The notes under the pieces were generated by a model. It was not told the DNA's origin. It saw only the letters and a program-made list of their open reading frames with translations, and ran no database searches. A DNA stretch of 64,000 nt, taken from Nocardia aurea (GTDB lineage Bacteria > Actinomycetota > Actinomycetes > Mycobacteriales > Mycobacteriaceae). The translations under genes were made by a program, and so were the position numbers. The number at the start of each line of letters is the position of its first letter. The stretch's first letter is position 1. Location of the stretch: NCBI RefSeq assembly GCF_003123685.1, contig NZ_QCYJ01000099.1, positions 153,109 to 217,108 of the forward strand, in the 5' to 3' direction. This document shows, piece after piece, positions 8,747 to 17,403 of the stretch.

Positions 8747-9709
8747 TCAGCTGTTCAGGCGTGTCCTGGCCAGCACCGCCCGGTGGTCGGATCCGGTGAC
8801 GGTCATCGCCCTGACTTCTTCCGCGCTGCCCCCGGAGATCAGGATGTGGTCGATACCGATCAGCGGCCCCCAACTCTTGTCGGTCGGATAGGTCGGCAGC
8901 GGGCCCGCGCCGACCAGTTCGGCGGCGGAGGCGAATCCGCCGCGCAACAGGTCGCGGAAGGCGGTGTGGTCGCGGGTCGCGTTGAAATCCGCCCCGACCA
9001 GCGCCGGACCGGTGGTGGCGCCGAGGATGTCGCGGATGCGGCGCATCTCGGAATTCCACGCCTCGAAGTCCAGCGGCGGCGGCATCGGATGGAAAGCGAA
9101 TACCGCGACAGCGCCGCGTTGCGGATGTTCCATCACCGCGCCGAGATTGTTCATGACGAAACCGTCGTATTTCCTGGTGTCGCGCAAAGGGTATCGGCTG
9201 TAGATGCCGGTGCCCGCGCCCCAGCTCGCAGTCTCGACATAGCGGTAGGGCAGCAGCTCGGCAATTCCGGCGGCGTCCAGGCGCGTCACCGCCTCGGCGG
9301 TCAGTTCCTCGACGGTCAGCAGGTCGACCCGGTCCTCGCGCACCGTCCGCACGACCTGCGTCACGTCCGCGCCGCCGAACAGCAGATTGGACTGGAGCAC
9401 GGTGACCACCGGACCGTTACCGGCCGCCCTGCCGTCCGCCACGAAGATCGGCAACTGCGTCCACAGCGCCCCCGCGACGACGAGTCCGGCCGCGACCGCA
9501 CTGCGCCAACCGCGAGCCAGCAGGAACAACAGCAGACCGACGATCGCGCCGAGCATCAGGTAGGAAGCGCCCGACGCGAGCAGCACCGGAATCTCGCGCT
9601 GGCGGAACGCGCCGAAATACAGCACGATTCCCACGATTCCCGTCACGAGGGCGCCCCACCCCAGACCGAGCAGTGCCCGGTTCATCCATATACGCACCAT
9701 GATCTGCAC
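8747..9709 (-). CDS. Membrane-anchored endonuclease/exonuclease/phosphatase family protein
   Basis: The 320-residue protein has three N-terminal hydrophobic segments (about residues 10-35, 42-65 and 70-92) and then an EEP-fold catalytic domain. Visible EEP motifs are VTVLQSNLLFGG, DLLTVEELT, VGADFNATRDHTAF, IGIDHILISG and the terminal VTGSDHRAVLA. The domain is therefore expected to face outside the membrane. Such actinobacterial proteins cleave phosphodiesters of nucleic acids or lipids, and the true substrate is unknown. The start is a GTG; an ATG three codons inside is an alternative. It is transcribed in the same direction as the metallopeptidase downstream. Confidence 0.87.
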   Translation of the reverse strand: MQIMVRIWMNRALLGLGWGALVTGIVGIVLYFGAFRQREIPVLLASGASYLMLGAIVGLLLFLLARGWRSAVAAGLVVAGALWTQLPIFVADGRAAGNGPVVTVLQSNLLFGGADVTQVVRTVREDRVDLLTVEELTAEAVTRLDAAGIAELLPYRYVETASWGAGTGIYSRYPLRDTRKYDGFVMNNLGAVMEHPQRGAVAVFAFHPMPPPLDFEAWNSEMRRIRDILGATTGPALVGADFNATRDHTAFRDLLRGGFASAAELVGAGPLPTYPTDKSWGPLIGIDHILISGGSAEEVRAMTVTGSDHRAVLARTRLNS

Positions 9710-9790
9710 TCTAGGTGGGCGCGGTGATAGCGGAACGGGGCCCGTGTGGAGACTTCGTGGAGATCGGTGGTCGACGCGGGTCTTCGAACC

Positions 9791-10396
9791 CTAGCTCCGC
9801 GCGGTGGGCGCGAACCCATATCCCCCGTCACGCTGTGTGATCAACAGATCGGCATGGGGCCGTGAGGGATCGGAGGCGAAGTGGTCACACTCGGCCATGA
9901 TCCAGGCGTCCCAGAATTCGGACAGTCCGTGGCCGTCGCGTCGACGGCCGCGACGCCACGATTCGTCGGCGTCGAGTTCCATCCACAGCAGGTGTGACAG
10001 CCACGGCCGCAGATCGCGCCGCCCCGTGCCGACACCCTCGAGCAGGACCACCGGCGCCGGTGCGAGATGACCGACGGTCGTGAACGCCCGGGCGGTCCAG
10101 TCGTAGATGTCGTAATCGGCGGTGCGGTCCCGCGCGAGCGCGGTCAGCACCTGGTCGCGCAGACGATCGGTCCAGCCGAAGAATTCGTCGTGGGTGGCGA
10201 GGTCGTCGATGTGCAGGATCGGCGCGTCAACGAGGGCATGTGCCAGTCGATGGGCGAAACCGCTCTTCCCCGACCCGGCGTGGCCGTCGATCGCGACGAG
10301 GCGGACCCGCCCGCAGGACGGCGGCTGTGCGCGAAGCCGTCCTCCGAGGTCGTCGAGGTCGGAGGCGTTCTCGGCGGACTGTGTCGGGCGGTCCAT
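9791..10396 (-). CDS. Uridine kinase-like P-loop NTPase
   Basis: The 201-residue product has a Walker A motif GHAGSGKS near residue 37, a LHIDDLATHDEF segment in the position of the catalytic DDFY of uridine kinases, VVLLEGVGTGRRDLRPWL and a late WDAWIMAECDHF helix. It therefore belongs to the (d)NMP/uridine kinase-like P-loop group, although the true substrate is not determined by these motifs. The frame continues 228 bases further upstream, but ATG 10396 begins the conserved part; the upstream extension is Arg/Ser rich and overlaps the divergently read HPr-like gene. Confidence 0.78.
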   Translation of the reverse strand: MDRPTQSAENASDLDDLGGRLRAQPPSCGRVRLVAIDGHAGSGKSGFAHRLAHALVDAPILHIDDLATHDEFFGWTDRLRDQVLTALARDRTADYDIYDWTARAFTTVGHLAPAPVVLLEGVGTGRRDLRPWLSHLLWMELDADESWRRGRRRDGHGLSEFWDAWIMAECDHFASDPSRPHADLLITQRDGGYGFAPTARS

Positions 10397-10529
10397 CCGG
10401 CCCACTCTAGGTGTGCGCGGACCGGCGACGAGCGGTGCGATCCACCTCGTCGATGTGCGCACAGGACCGACCGGCGGCGTCCTACAGTGGCGGGAAGGGT
10501 TGGCGCGGAGGTTTGCGAGGTGGGTCCGA

Positions 10530-10808
10530 ATGTATTTCGAGGAGTTCAGGGCGACGCGGGCGCTCACCGATGACGACGCGCAGGATCTGGCCGATGTCGC
10601 GGCCCGGTTCACCTCGCGTATCACGGTGACCAGTAACGGACGCAGCGTGCACGCGCCGGTCCTACCGACGTGCTGGGACGTCCTCGCGGTGCGTCCCGGC
10701 AGTGTGGTGGCGGTGACGGCCGAGGCGGGACATCATCCGCCGGATACCGAGGACCGCAGGGCAATTCGCGCGTTCGTCTCCCGATTCCGGGAACCGATCG
10801 AGCGCTGA
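10530..10808 (+). CDS. Small HPr-like domain protein
   Basis: The 92-residue protein has the length and pattern of the HPr fold: an initial strand and helix (DDAQDLADVAARFTSRITV), a central NGRSVHAPVLPTCWDVLAV segment in the place of HPr's loop and helix 2, and a VRPGSVVAVTAE strand followed by a last helix. The phosphorylatable His of HPr is not visible at its normal position, so a sugar-PTS role is unlikely. It is read divergently from the kinase-like gene. ATG 10530 has a GAGG stretch 9 bases upstream. The fold assignment is tentative. Confidence 0.5.
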   Translation: MYFEEFRATRALTDDDAQDLADVAARFTSRITVTSNGRSVHAPVLPTCWDVLAVRPGSVVAVTAEAGHHPPDTEDRRAIRAFVSRFREPIER

Positions 10809-10812
10809 GCAT

Positions 10813-10893
10813 TCATTCCTTCGGGAAGCCGAGGACGAATCCGATCGCGATGAGAACGGCGCTGACGACAGAAATCGGGACGATACTCCACAT
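10813..10893 (-). CDS. Possible 26-residue single-helix membrane peptide
   Basis: A tiny frame on the minus strand translates to a peptide that is almost entirely one transmembrane helix (MWSIVPISVVSAVLIAIGF, then VLGFPKE). The frame extends to 10995 with an unlikely Cys/His-rich N-terminus. The composition is unlike random antisense DNA here, but no convincing ribosome binding site is seen. It lies between the HPr-like gene and glnE. Treat as a candidate small protein only. Confidence 0.3.
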   Translation of the reverse strand: MWSIVPISVVSAVLIAIGFVLGFPKE

Positions 10894-11022
10894 GGACGTC
10901 AAGGTTACGAAGCCGACAGTCCCGCAGTAGCATTTTGCCCGATTCGCCTGATATTCACCCCTCTTCGGGTGCGGCCGAATGTCGGCACCACGCACTCGAG
11001 CCGGGAATCGGCGGGCTCGCGT

Positions 11023-14000
11023 CTACCCGCCGAAAACCCTTTCCACCACGCGTTTCCCACGCCTGGTCACCCGCATGTAATTGTCGAGGAATTCGCTGCC
11101 GTCGTCGTTGGGCCACCCCGCGACACGGGCGACCGCCGAGAGCAGACGGCCCGGCGCGGGCAATTGATCGGCGGGTTTGCCCCGGACCAGGACCAGGGCG
11201 TTGCGGGCCTTGGTCGCGGTCAGCCAGGCGTCGCGCAGCAGCGCCACGTCGGAGGCGTCGAGCAATTTCGTCTGCTCGATGACATCCAGCGATTCCAGTG
11301 TCGAGGTGTTGTGCAGCGCCGGGATCTCGTGCGCGTGACGCAACTGCATGAGTTGCACCGTCCATTCGATATCGGCCAGGCCGCCGCGACCGAGTTTGGT
11401 GTGGGTCGCCGGATCCGCGCCGCGCGGAAGCCGTTCGGCGTCGACCCGCGCCTTGATCCGCCGGATCTCGCGCACCGCCTCGGCCGAAACGCCGCCCGCC
11501 GGATAGCGCACCTTGTCGATGACGTGCAGGAAGCGCACGCCGAGTTCCTGATCACCGGCCACCTGGTGGGCGCGCAGCAATGCCTGCACCTCCCACGGCT
11601 GGGCCCACTGCTGGTAGTACGCGGTGTAGGCGGCCAGGGTGCGCACCAGGGCGCCGTTGCGGCCCTCCGGTCGCAAGCCCGCGTCCACGTGCAGCGGCGG
11701 GTCGGTGCTGGGGGCGCCGAGCAGTTTCTGCACCCGGTCGGCCACCGAATTCGACCACTTCACGGCCTTGGTCTCATCGAAACCCGGCCGTGGATCGCAG
11801 ACGAACAGCACGTCGGCGTCGGAACCGTAACCGAGTTCGAGGCCGCCGAGTCTGCCCATGCCGATCACCGCGAAGTCGGCGGGCGCGGGTTCACCGGTCT
11901 CGGCCTCGACGGCCCTGATCACGGCGGCGAGGGAGGCTTCGAGCACCGCGACCCAGACCGAGGAGAGCGCGCGGCACACCTGCGGGACGTCGAGCATCCC
12001 CAGCAGATCGGCCGAGGCCACCCTGGCCAGTTCGTGGCGACGCAGCGAACGCGCCGCCGCGACCGCGCGCCACGGATCCTCGTAACGCGCGGCGGCGGTG
12101 AGGATGCCGCGGGAGACGTCCTCCTGTTTAGGGCTGAGCAGCAGCGGACCACTCGGACCGTCGGCGTACATGCGAATGGTGTCGGGCGCGTTGATCAGCA
12201 GATCCGGCAGGTATTCCGAGGAGCCGAGCACGATCATCAGCCGTTGCGCGATCGCGCCTTCGTCACGCAGTTCGCGCAGGAACCAGATCTGGTCGTCGAG
12301 CCCCTCGGACACCCGGCGGTAGGCCAGCAGGCCCGCGTCGGGATTCGGTGTGTCACCGAGCCATTCGAGCAGCGTCGGCAGCAGTAGCGCCTGGATCCTG
12401 CCCTTGCGCGACACCCCGCCGGTCAAGGCCTTCAGATGTCCGAGCGCGTGCTCGGGCGAGGTATAGCCGAGGGCGGCCAACTGGCGGATGGCCGCGTCCG
12501 GGCTCAGCCGCAGCGCGTCCGAATCCAGTTTCGCCACCGATTCCAGCAGCGGGCGGTAGAAGAGTTTGGCGTGTAATCGCCGCACCCGCACCGCGTTGCG
12601 GCGGATCTCCGCGGCCAGCACACCGACCGCGTCCTGCCTGCCGTCCGGACGGACATGCGCCGCGCGGGCCAGCCAGCGCATCCCCTCCTCGTCGTCGGCG
12701 GGCGGCAGGGTGTGGGTCCGCTTGAGCCGCTGCAATTGCAGCCGATGTTCGAGCAGGCGCAGGAATTCGTAGGAGGCGGTCAGATTCGCCGCGTCGTCGC
12801 GGCCGACGTAACCACCGGCCGCCAAGGCCGTCAGCGCTTCGACGGTGCCCTGCACGTGCAGTGTCTCGTCCACCCGGCCGTGCACCAATTGCAGCAACTG
12901 CACGGCGAATTCGACGTCGCGCAGGCTGCCGTGACCGAGTTTGAGTTCGCGCTCGCGCAGATCCTCCGGCACCAGATCCTCGACGCGGCGGCGCATGGCC
13001 TGCACGTCGGGCACGAAATCCGGACGTTCCGAAGCGGCCCACACCATGGGCATGAGCGCGTCGCGATACTGCTGGCCGAGTTCGAGATCACCGGTCATCG
13101 GACGGTTCTTCAACAGCGCCTGGAATTCCCAGGTGCGCGCCCATCGCCGGTAGTACGCGAGATGCGATTCCAGCGTGCGCACCAACGCGCCGGCCTTGCC
13201 CTCGGGCCGCAACGCCGCGTCGACGTCGAAGAAGGCCTGGCTGCCGACGCTCATCATCTCGGCGGCCAGCCTGGTCGCCGTGGGGTCGGCGGGTTCGGCG
13301 ACGAAGACCACGTCGACATCGCTGACGTAGTTCAGTTCCCGCGCCCCGCACTTGCCCATCGCGACGACCGCGAGCCGGACCTGACACGGGCCGTCCTTGC
13401 ACACCCTGGCCACCGCGACCGACAGCGCGGCGGTGAGCGCGGCGTCGGCGAGGTCGGTCAGGTGCCGCCCGACGAGCTGGTACGGCAGTACCGGTTCGTT
13501 CTCCACGGTGGCGGCCAGATCGAGCGCGGCGAGCAACATGAGCTGATCGCGGTAGCGCCTGCGCAGCAGGGCCACCGCTTCGGGTCCGGCGATCTGCGCC
13601 CGGAACAGCATCGGCCCGGCGTGCGGGCCCTCCTCGGGAACGGCCTTGACCACCGCGAGCAGATCGGCGATCAGTTCGTCGCGATCGGGCAGGTCTCGGC
13701 GTTGCAGGACCAGCCACGACGACGGGTCGGCCACCAGGTGGTCGGCGAAGGCGCTCGACGCGCCGAGCAGCGCGAAAAGCCTGCCGCGCAACGAGGTATC
13801 GGTGCGCACCGCCGAATCCAGTGCCGCCCATTCGGTTCCGAGCTGCTCACGCAGCTTCACCATCGTGTTCAGCGCCAGGTCCGCGTCCGGTGCGCGCGAC
13901 AGCGCCCACAGCACGGGGATACTTTCGACGTTGTCCCAGGCCAATTCGCGGAGCGAATCGGCGGCTGTCGGCTCGAGCAATCCGAGCCGACCGACACCTG

Positions 14001-14034
14001 GAACAGCGGAGCGGGCAGACGGTGGCCGGACCAT
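11023..14034 (-). CDS. glnE: Bifunctional glutamine synthetase adenylyltransferase/removase
   Basis: The 1003-residue protein matches GlnE, which adenylylates and deadenylylates glutamine synthetase in response to nitrogen state. Two nucleotidyltransferase domains are visible: the N-terminal removase with AMGKCGARELNYVSDVDVVF (near residue 220) and the C-terminal transferase with IGMGRLGGLELGYGSDADVL (near residue 725), each followed by a helical domain (LRDVEFAVQLLQL and LADIEWTVQLMQL). In M. tuberculosis glnE (Rv2221c) is essential and lies beside glnA2, as here. It is downstream of glnA2 and separated from it by a hairpin. Long antisense frames inside it are shadows. Confidence 0.97.
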   Translation of the reverse strand: MVRPPSARSAVPGVGRLGLLEPTAADSLRELAWDNVESIPVLWALSRAPDADLALNTMVKLREQLGTEWAALDSAVRTDTSLRGRLFALLGASSAFADHLVADPSSWLVLQRRDLPDRDELIADLLAVVKAVPEEGPHAGPMLFRAQIAGPEAVALLRRRYRDQLMLLAALDLAATVENEPVLPYQLVGRHLTDLADAALTAALSVAVARVCKDGPCQVRLAVVAMGKCGARELNYVSDVDVVFVAEPADPTATRLAAEMMSVGSQAFFDVDAALRPEGKAGALVRTLESHLAYYRRWARTWEFQALLKNRPMTGDLELGQQYRDALMPMVWAASERPDFVPDVQAMRRRVEDLVPEDLRERELKLGHGSLRDVEFAVQLLQLVHGRVDETLHVQGTVEALTALAAGGYVGRDDAANLTASYEFLRLLEHRLQLQRLKRTHTLPPADDEEGMRWLARAAHVRPDGRQDAVGVLAAEIRRNAVRVRRLHAKLFYRPLLESVAKLDSDALRLSPDAAIRQLAALGYTSPEHALGHLKALTGGVSRKGRIQALLLPTLLEWLGDTPNPDAGLLAYRRVSEGLDDQIWFLRELRDEGAIAQRLMIVLGSSEYLPDLLINAPDTIRMYADGPSGPLLLSPKQEDVSRGILTAAARYEDPWRAVAAARSLRRHELARVASADLLGMLDVPQVCRALSSVWVAVLEASLAAVIRAVEAETGEPAPADFAVIGMGRLGGLELGYGSDADVLFVCDPRPGFDETKAVKWSNSVADRVQKLLGAPSTDPPLHVDAGLRPEGRNGALVRTLAAYTAYYQQWAQPWEVQALLRAHQVAGDQELGVRFLHVIDKVRYPAGGVSAEAVREIRRIKARVDAERLPRGADPATHTKLGRGGLADIEWTVQLMQLRHAHEIPALHNTSTLESLDVIEQTKLLDASDVALLRDAWLTATKARNALVLVRGKPADQLPAPGRLLSAVARVAGWPNDDGSEFLDNYMRVTRRGKRVVERVFGG

Positions 14035-14067
14035 GGTTCTTAAATTACATGGCCCGGGTGAAGAAAG

Positions 14068-14098
14068 GTGCTCGGCCGGTCGAGCACCGGCCGAGCAC
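14068..14098 (-). terminator. Hairpin between glnA2 and glnE
   Basis: Perfect 12-bp arms (14068-14079 and 14087-14098, GTGCTCGGCCGG and its complement) enclose a 7-base loop, 24 bases after the glnA2 stop. Read on the minus strand the stem is followed by CTTTCTT, an interrupted U tract. It probably ends or attenuates glnA2 transcription before glnE, allowing glnE to be expressed at a lower level. Confidence 0.65.
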
Positions 14099-14122
14099 AG
14101 GTCTCGGTGTGATCTCTTCGAG

Positions 14123-15463
14123 CTAGAGACCCAGGTATTCCTTCAGTTCGTACGGTGTGACCTGGCTGCGGTAGTCGGCCCACTCCCGGCGCTTGTTGCG
14201 CAGGAAGAAGTCGAACACGTGCTCACCGAGGGTCTCGGCGACCAGTTCGGACCGCTCCATGGCCTGCAACGCCTCGTCCAGGGTGCCGGGGAGTTCCCGG
14301 AAACCCATCGCGCGGCGTTCGGCCACCGTCAGCGACCACACGTCGTCCTCCGCCTCCGGCGGCAACGTGTAGCCCTTCTCGATGCCGCGCAGACCGGCCG
14401 CCAGCAGGACCGCGAAGGTCAGGTACGGATTGCAGGCCGAATCGGGGCTGCGGATCTCGACGCGTCGCGACGAGGACTTGTTCGGCGTGTACATGGGCAC
14501 GCGCACCAGCGCGGACCGGTTCGACCGGCCCCACGAGGCCGCGGTGGGCGCCTCGCCGCCGTGGATCAGGCGCTTGTAGGAGTTCACCCACTGGTTGGTG
14601 ATCGCGCTGATCTCCGGCGCGTGCTCGAGGATGCCCGCGATGAACGCGCGCGCGGTGCTCGACAGGTTGATCGGATCGTCGGGGTCGTGGAAGGCGTTGG
14701 CTTCGCCCTCGAACAGGCTCATGTGGGTGTGCATGGCCGAACCCGGGTAGGCGGCGAACGGCTTGGGCATGAACGTCGCGCGCACGCCCTCGTCGATGGC
14801 CACTTCCTTGATCAGGTAGCGGAACGTCATCACGTTGTCGGCCATCGACAGCGCGTCGGCGTAGCGCAGATCGATCTCCTGCTGGCCGGGCGCGCCCTCG
14901 TGATGGCTGAACTCGACCGAGATGCCCATCGATTCCAGCGCGTCGATGGCGTGACGGCGGAAGTTGGGGGCCGAATCGTGCACGGCCTGGTCGAAGAAGC
15001 CGCCGGAATCGGCGGGCCGGGGCGGGGTGCCGTCCTGCGGGCTGTTCTCCAGCAGGAAGAACTCGATCTCGGGGTGCACGTAGCAGCTGAAGCCCACGTC
15101 GGCGGCTTTGTTCAACTGTCTGCGCAGCACGTGGCGCGGGTCGGCCCAAGACGGTGAACCGTCCGGCATGGTGATGTCGCAGAACATGCGGGCCGAATGC
15201 TGGTGCCCCTTGGAGGTGGCCCACGGCAGCACCTGGAAGGTGGACGGATCCGGCCGGGCGACCATATCGGCCTCCGAGACGCGGGCGAAGCCCTCGATGG
15301 CCGAGCCGTCGAATCCGATGCCCTCCTCGAACGCGCCTTCCAGTTCGGCGGGCGCGATCGCGACGGACTTCAGATAACCCAAAACGTCGGTGAACCAGAG
15401 ACGCACGAAGCGGATGTCCCGCTCTTCGAGCGTCCGCAGCACGAATTCCTTCTGGCGATCCAT
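14123..15463 (-). CDS. glnA2: Type I glutamine synthetase GlnA2
   Basis: ATP-dependent ligase family. The 446-residue length is shorter than GlnA1 and agrees with GlnA2 (Rv2222c). Motifs: LWFTDVLGYLKSV, GFDGSAIEGFA, HPEIEFFLL (metal Glu), EFSHHEGAPGQQEIDLRY (ATP/Glu site), the glycine-rich PGSAMHTHMS and NSYKRL. The adenylylation loop near the C-terminus lacks the standard NLYDLP-type tyrosine motif, reading TLPPEAEDDVWSL, so control by the adjacent glnE is doubtful. The ATG at 15463 has no clear Shine-Dalgarno but begins exactly at the conserved N-terminus. A GlnR-like site lies upstream. In mycobacteria GlnA2 is non-essential and its product may be a different glutamyl-ligase. Confidence 0.93.
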   Translation of the reverse strand: MDRQKEFVLRTLEERDIRFVRLWFTDVLGYLKSVAIAPAELEGAFEEGIGFDGSAIEGFARVSEADMVARPDPSTFQVLPWATSKGHQHSARMFCDITMPDGSPSWADPRHVLRRQLNKAADVGFSCYVHPEIEFFLLENSPQDGTPPRPADSGGFFDQAVHDSAPNFRRHAIDALESMGISVEFSHHEGAPGQQEIDLRYADALSMADNVMTFRYLIKEVAIDEGVRATFMPKPFAAYPGSAMHTHMSLFEGEANAFHDPDDPINLSSTARAFIAGILEHAPEISAITNQWVNSYKRLIHGGEAPTAASWGRSNRSALVRVPMYTPNKSSSRRVEIRSPDSACNPYLTFAVLLAAGLRGIEKGYTLPPEAEDDVWSLTVAERRAMGFRELPGTLDEALQAMERSELVAETLGEHVFDFFLRNKRREWADYRSQVTPYELKEYLGL

Positions 15464-15486
15464 GTCCGCGAGAGTAAAGACCTGGC

Positions 15487-15502
15487 GTTAAATCCGTGTT
15501 AC
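15487..15502 (-). promoter_or_regulatory. Candidate GlnR box upstream of glnA2
   Basis: On the minus strand GTAAC, six bases, TTAAC stands 24 bases before the glnA2 start. This matches the actinobacterial GlnR pattern of two AC-containing pentamers separated by six bases. The close position would place it in the promoter or leader. Assignment is by pattern only. Confidence 0.4.
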
Positions 15503-15620
15503 ATACAGGCTGAGGTTTGCAATGTCGGTAGCTGAGGGGCTTTCCGGTACCTAGTTCGCGTCCGAACTGCCGCGAATGTGAGGTATGACGCGGGTTGGAC
15601 ACAACCGCGCCGCGCCGCTG

Positions 15621-17168
15621 TCAGCAGGTGAGTCCCGGCGCGGGTTCGGTGAGGTCGACCAGGTAGGCGACGACGGCGTCATCGAGACATTTGTCGCCCG
15701 CGACGAGCGCGGCGGTGTGCCGATTCCCGCGATAGGTGATGAGGGAGGCCCCGAGTTGCTGGGCCAGATCGACACCGGCCTGATACGGAGTCGCCGGATC
15801 CTCGGTCGTGGAGACCACCACCGTCTTCGGCAGACCCGTCACCGATATCCGATGCGGTTCGCTCGTATTCGGGACCGGCCACGACACACACAGGTCGAGC
15901 GGAGCCGCGCCGGTGCCGCGACCGTCGTCGATGAACGGCGCGGCCTTGCGGTATTCCATGTCCTGGCGACCCGCGAGAGCCGGATCGGCGATCCGGGGAT
16001 CGTCCACGCAGCGGATGGCGTTGAAGGCGTCGTCGGTATTGCGGTAGGTGCCGTCCTCGCGGCGGCCGTCGTACATATCGGCCAGTTGCAACAGGGTGTC
16101 GCCGCGCCCCTTGCCGAGTTCGTCGAGACCCATGGTCAGCACCTGCCACAGTTCGTCGGTGTAGAGGGCTTGCCGGACGCCGGTGATCGCGTCGTCGTAG
16201 GTCAGTCCGCGCGGGTCGGTGGTCGCGGCGGGCGTCGTCCACAGCGGGTCGACCAGTGCGCGGAAACGGGCCACGGCGCGCGTCGGATCGGAGCCGAGCG
16301 GGCAGTCGGGTTTGCTCGCGCACTCGGCGCTGTAGGCCTCGAACACGCCCTGGAATCCGGCGGCCTGGCGCAGTGATTCCTGGACCGGGTCCTGGGAGGA
16401 GTCGACCGCGCCGTCGAGTACGAGCGCGCGCACCCGGTCGGGGAATCGCTCGGCGTAGGCCGAACCGAGCCTGGTGCCGTAGGAGTAGCCCAGGTAGTTC
16501 AGTCCCGGATCGCCGAGCACCGCCCGGATGACGTCCATGTCCTGCACGACCTCGCGGGTGCCGACATGGGCGAGGAATTCCGTGCCGGTCCGCTCCGCGC
16601 ATTTGTCGGCGTAGGCCTTGTTCTCGGCCTCCATCTCGGCGATCCCCGCCGGGGAGTTGTCCTCGGGCGGATCGGCCCGCTCGGCGTCGGACTCCTGCGG
16701 CGTCAGGCAGGAGATGGTCGGCGTCGAGGATCCGATCCCGCGCGGGTCGAATCCGACCCGGTCGAAACGTTCGGCCAGTTCGCCGCGTCCGGCGATGCTG
16801 ACCATCGACAATCCGGAACCACCGGGCCCGCCCGGATTCAGCAGCAACGATCCGATCCTGTCCCCCGAGGCCGGGATCCGCGACAGCGCGATCTGCGCGG
16901 TGGCGCCGTCGGGTTTCGCGTAGTCGACCGGAACGGTGACCTTCGCGCATTCGGCGCTGGGCGGGAGACGATCCTCCGGATCACCGAAGCCGTCGCAGTC
17001 ACCCCACCGCACCGACTGGTCGTAGAAGCGCTCCAGTCCGGCGGGCGCCGGGGGCGAGGGCACCGGTGTCGTCTTCGGCTCGGCCGTACCGCCGCATCCC
17101 GCGACGACCAGCAGCATCCCGGCCACACCTGTCACCAGCAACCCACGACCGCTCCGCACCCGACCCAT
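15621..17168 (-). CDS. Exported lipoprotein alpha/beta hydrolase, CaeA/Hip1 family
   Basis: The 515-residue product has a lipoprotein signal (MGRVRSGRG, hydrophobic core, lipobox VAGC) and a TAP-type alpha/beta hydrolase: LLLNPGGPGGSG (oxyanion), FDPRGIGSS, nucleophile elbow GYSYGTRLG, and a C-terminal TEDPATPYQAG and NRHTA segment carrying Asp and His. This is the arrangement of M. tuberculosis Rv2223c and Rv2224c (CaeA/Hip1), cell-envelope serine proteases or esterases encoded between glnA2 and panB exactly as here. Only one copy is present. Start 17168 is used because it begins the signal peptide; the frame extends 78 bases upstream without one. Confidence 0.92.
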   Translation of the reverse strand: MGRVRSGRGLLVTGVAGMLLVVAGCGGTAEPKTTPVPSPPAPAGLERFYDQSVRWGDCDGFGDPEDRLPPSAECAKVTVPVDYAKPDGATAQIALSRIPASGDRIGSLLLNPGGPGGSGLSMVSIAGRGELAERFDRVGFDPRGIGSSTPTISCLTPQESDAERADPPEDNSPAGIAEMEAENKAYADKCAERTGTEFLAHVGTREVVQDMDVIRAVLGDPGLNYLGYSYGTRLGSAYAERFPDRVRALVLDGAVDSSQDPVQESLRQAAGFQGVFEAYSAECASKPDCPLGSDPTRAVARFRALVDPLWTTPAATTDPRGLTYDDAITGVRQALYTDELWQVLTMGLDELGKGRGDTLLQLADMYDGRREDGTYRNTDDAFNAIRCVDDPRIADPALAGRQDMEYRKAAPFIDDGRGTGAAPLDLCVSWPVPNTSEPHRISVTGLPKTVVVSTTEDPATPYQAGVDLAQQLGASLITYRGNRHTAALVAGDKCLDDAVVAYLVDLTEPAPGLTC

Positions 17169-17403
17169 GCCGATGATCCTGCCAGGGGCGCGGCGCTTCC
17201 CCGCGCGCCACCACCCGGGCCGCCGATCATGTCGCGCGGTCGGCACCGTTCACGTCGGCAACGCAGAGGCACGCCGGTCACGCCTGTGACCAATTGCACC
17301 GGCGACCGGCCTTATTACCCGGGTCGTCGCGGTGGCACACTGGAGCTGTCAGAGAACCCGGGGACCCCACAGGGCCTCGAGGCGACACGTAGCGAAAGGG
17401 ACG

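Noticed and set aside
12655..14043. Long plus-strand frame across glnE
   Set aside because: Antisense to glnE with typical His/Arg/Gln-rich composition of high-G+C shadows.
14223..15602. 459-codon open frame on the same strand as glnA2
   Set aside because: It is a shifted-frame shadow of glnA2: Arg/Gly-rich, no homology, and fully overlapped by the well-supported gene.
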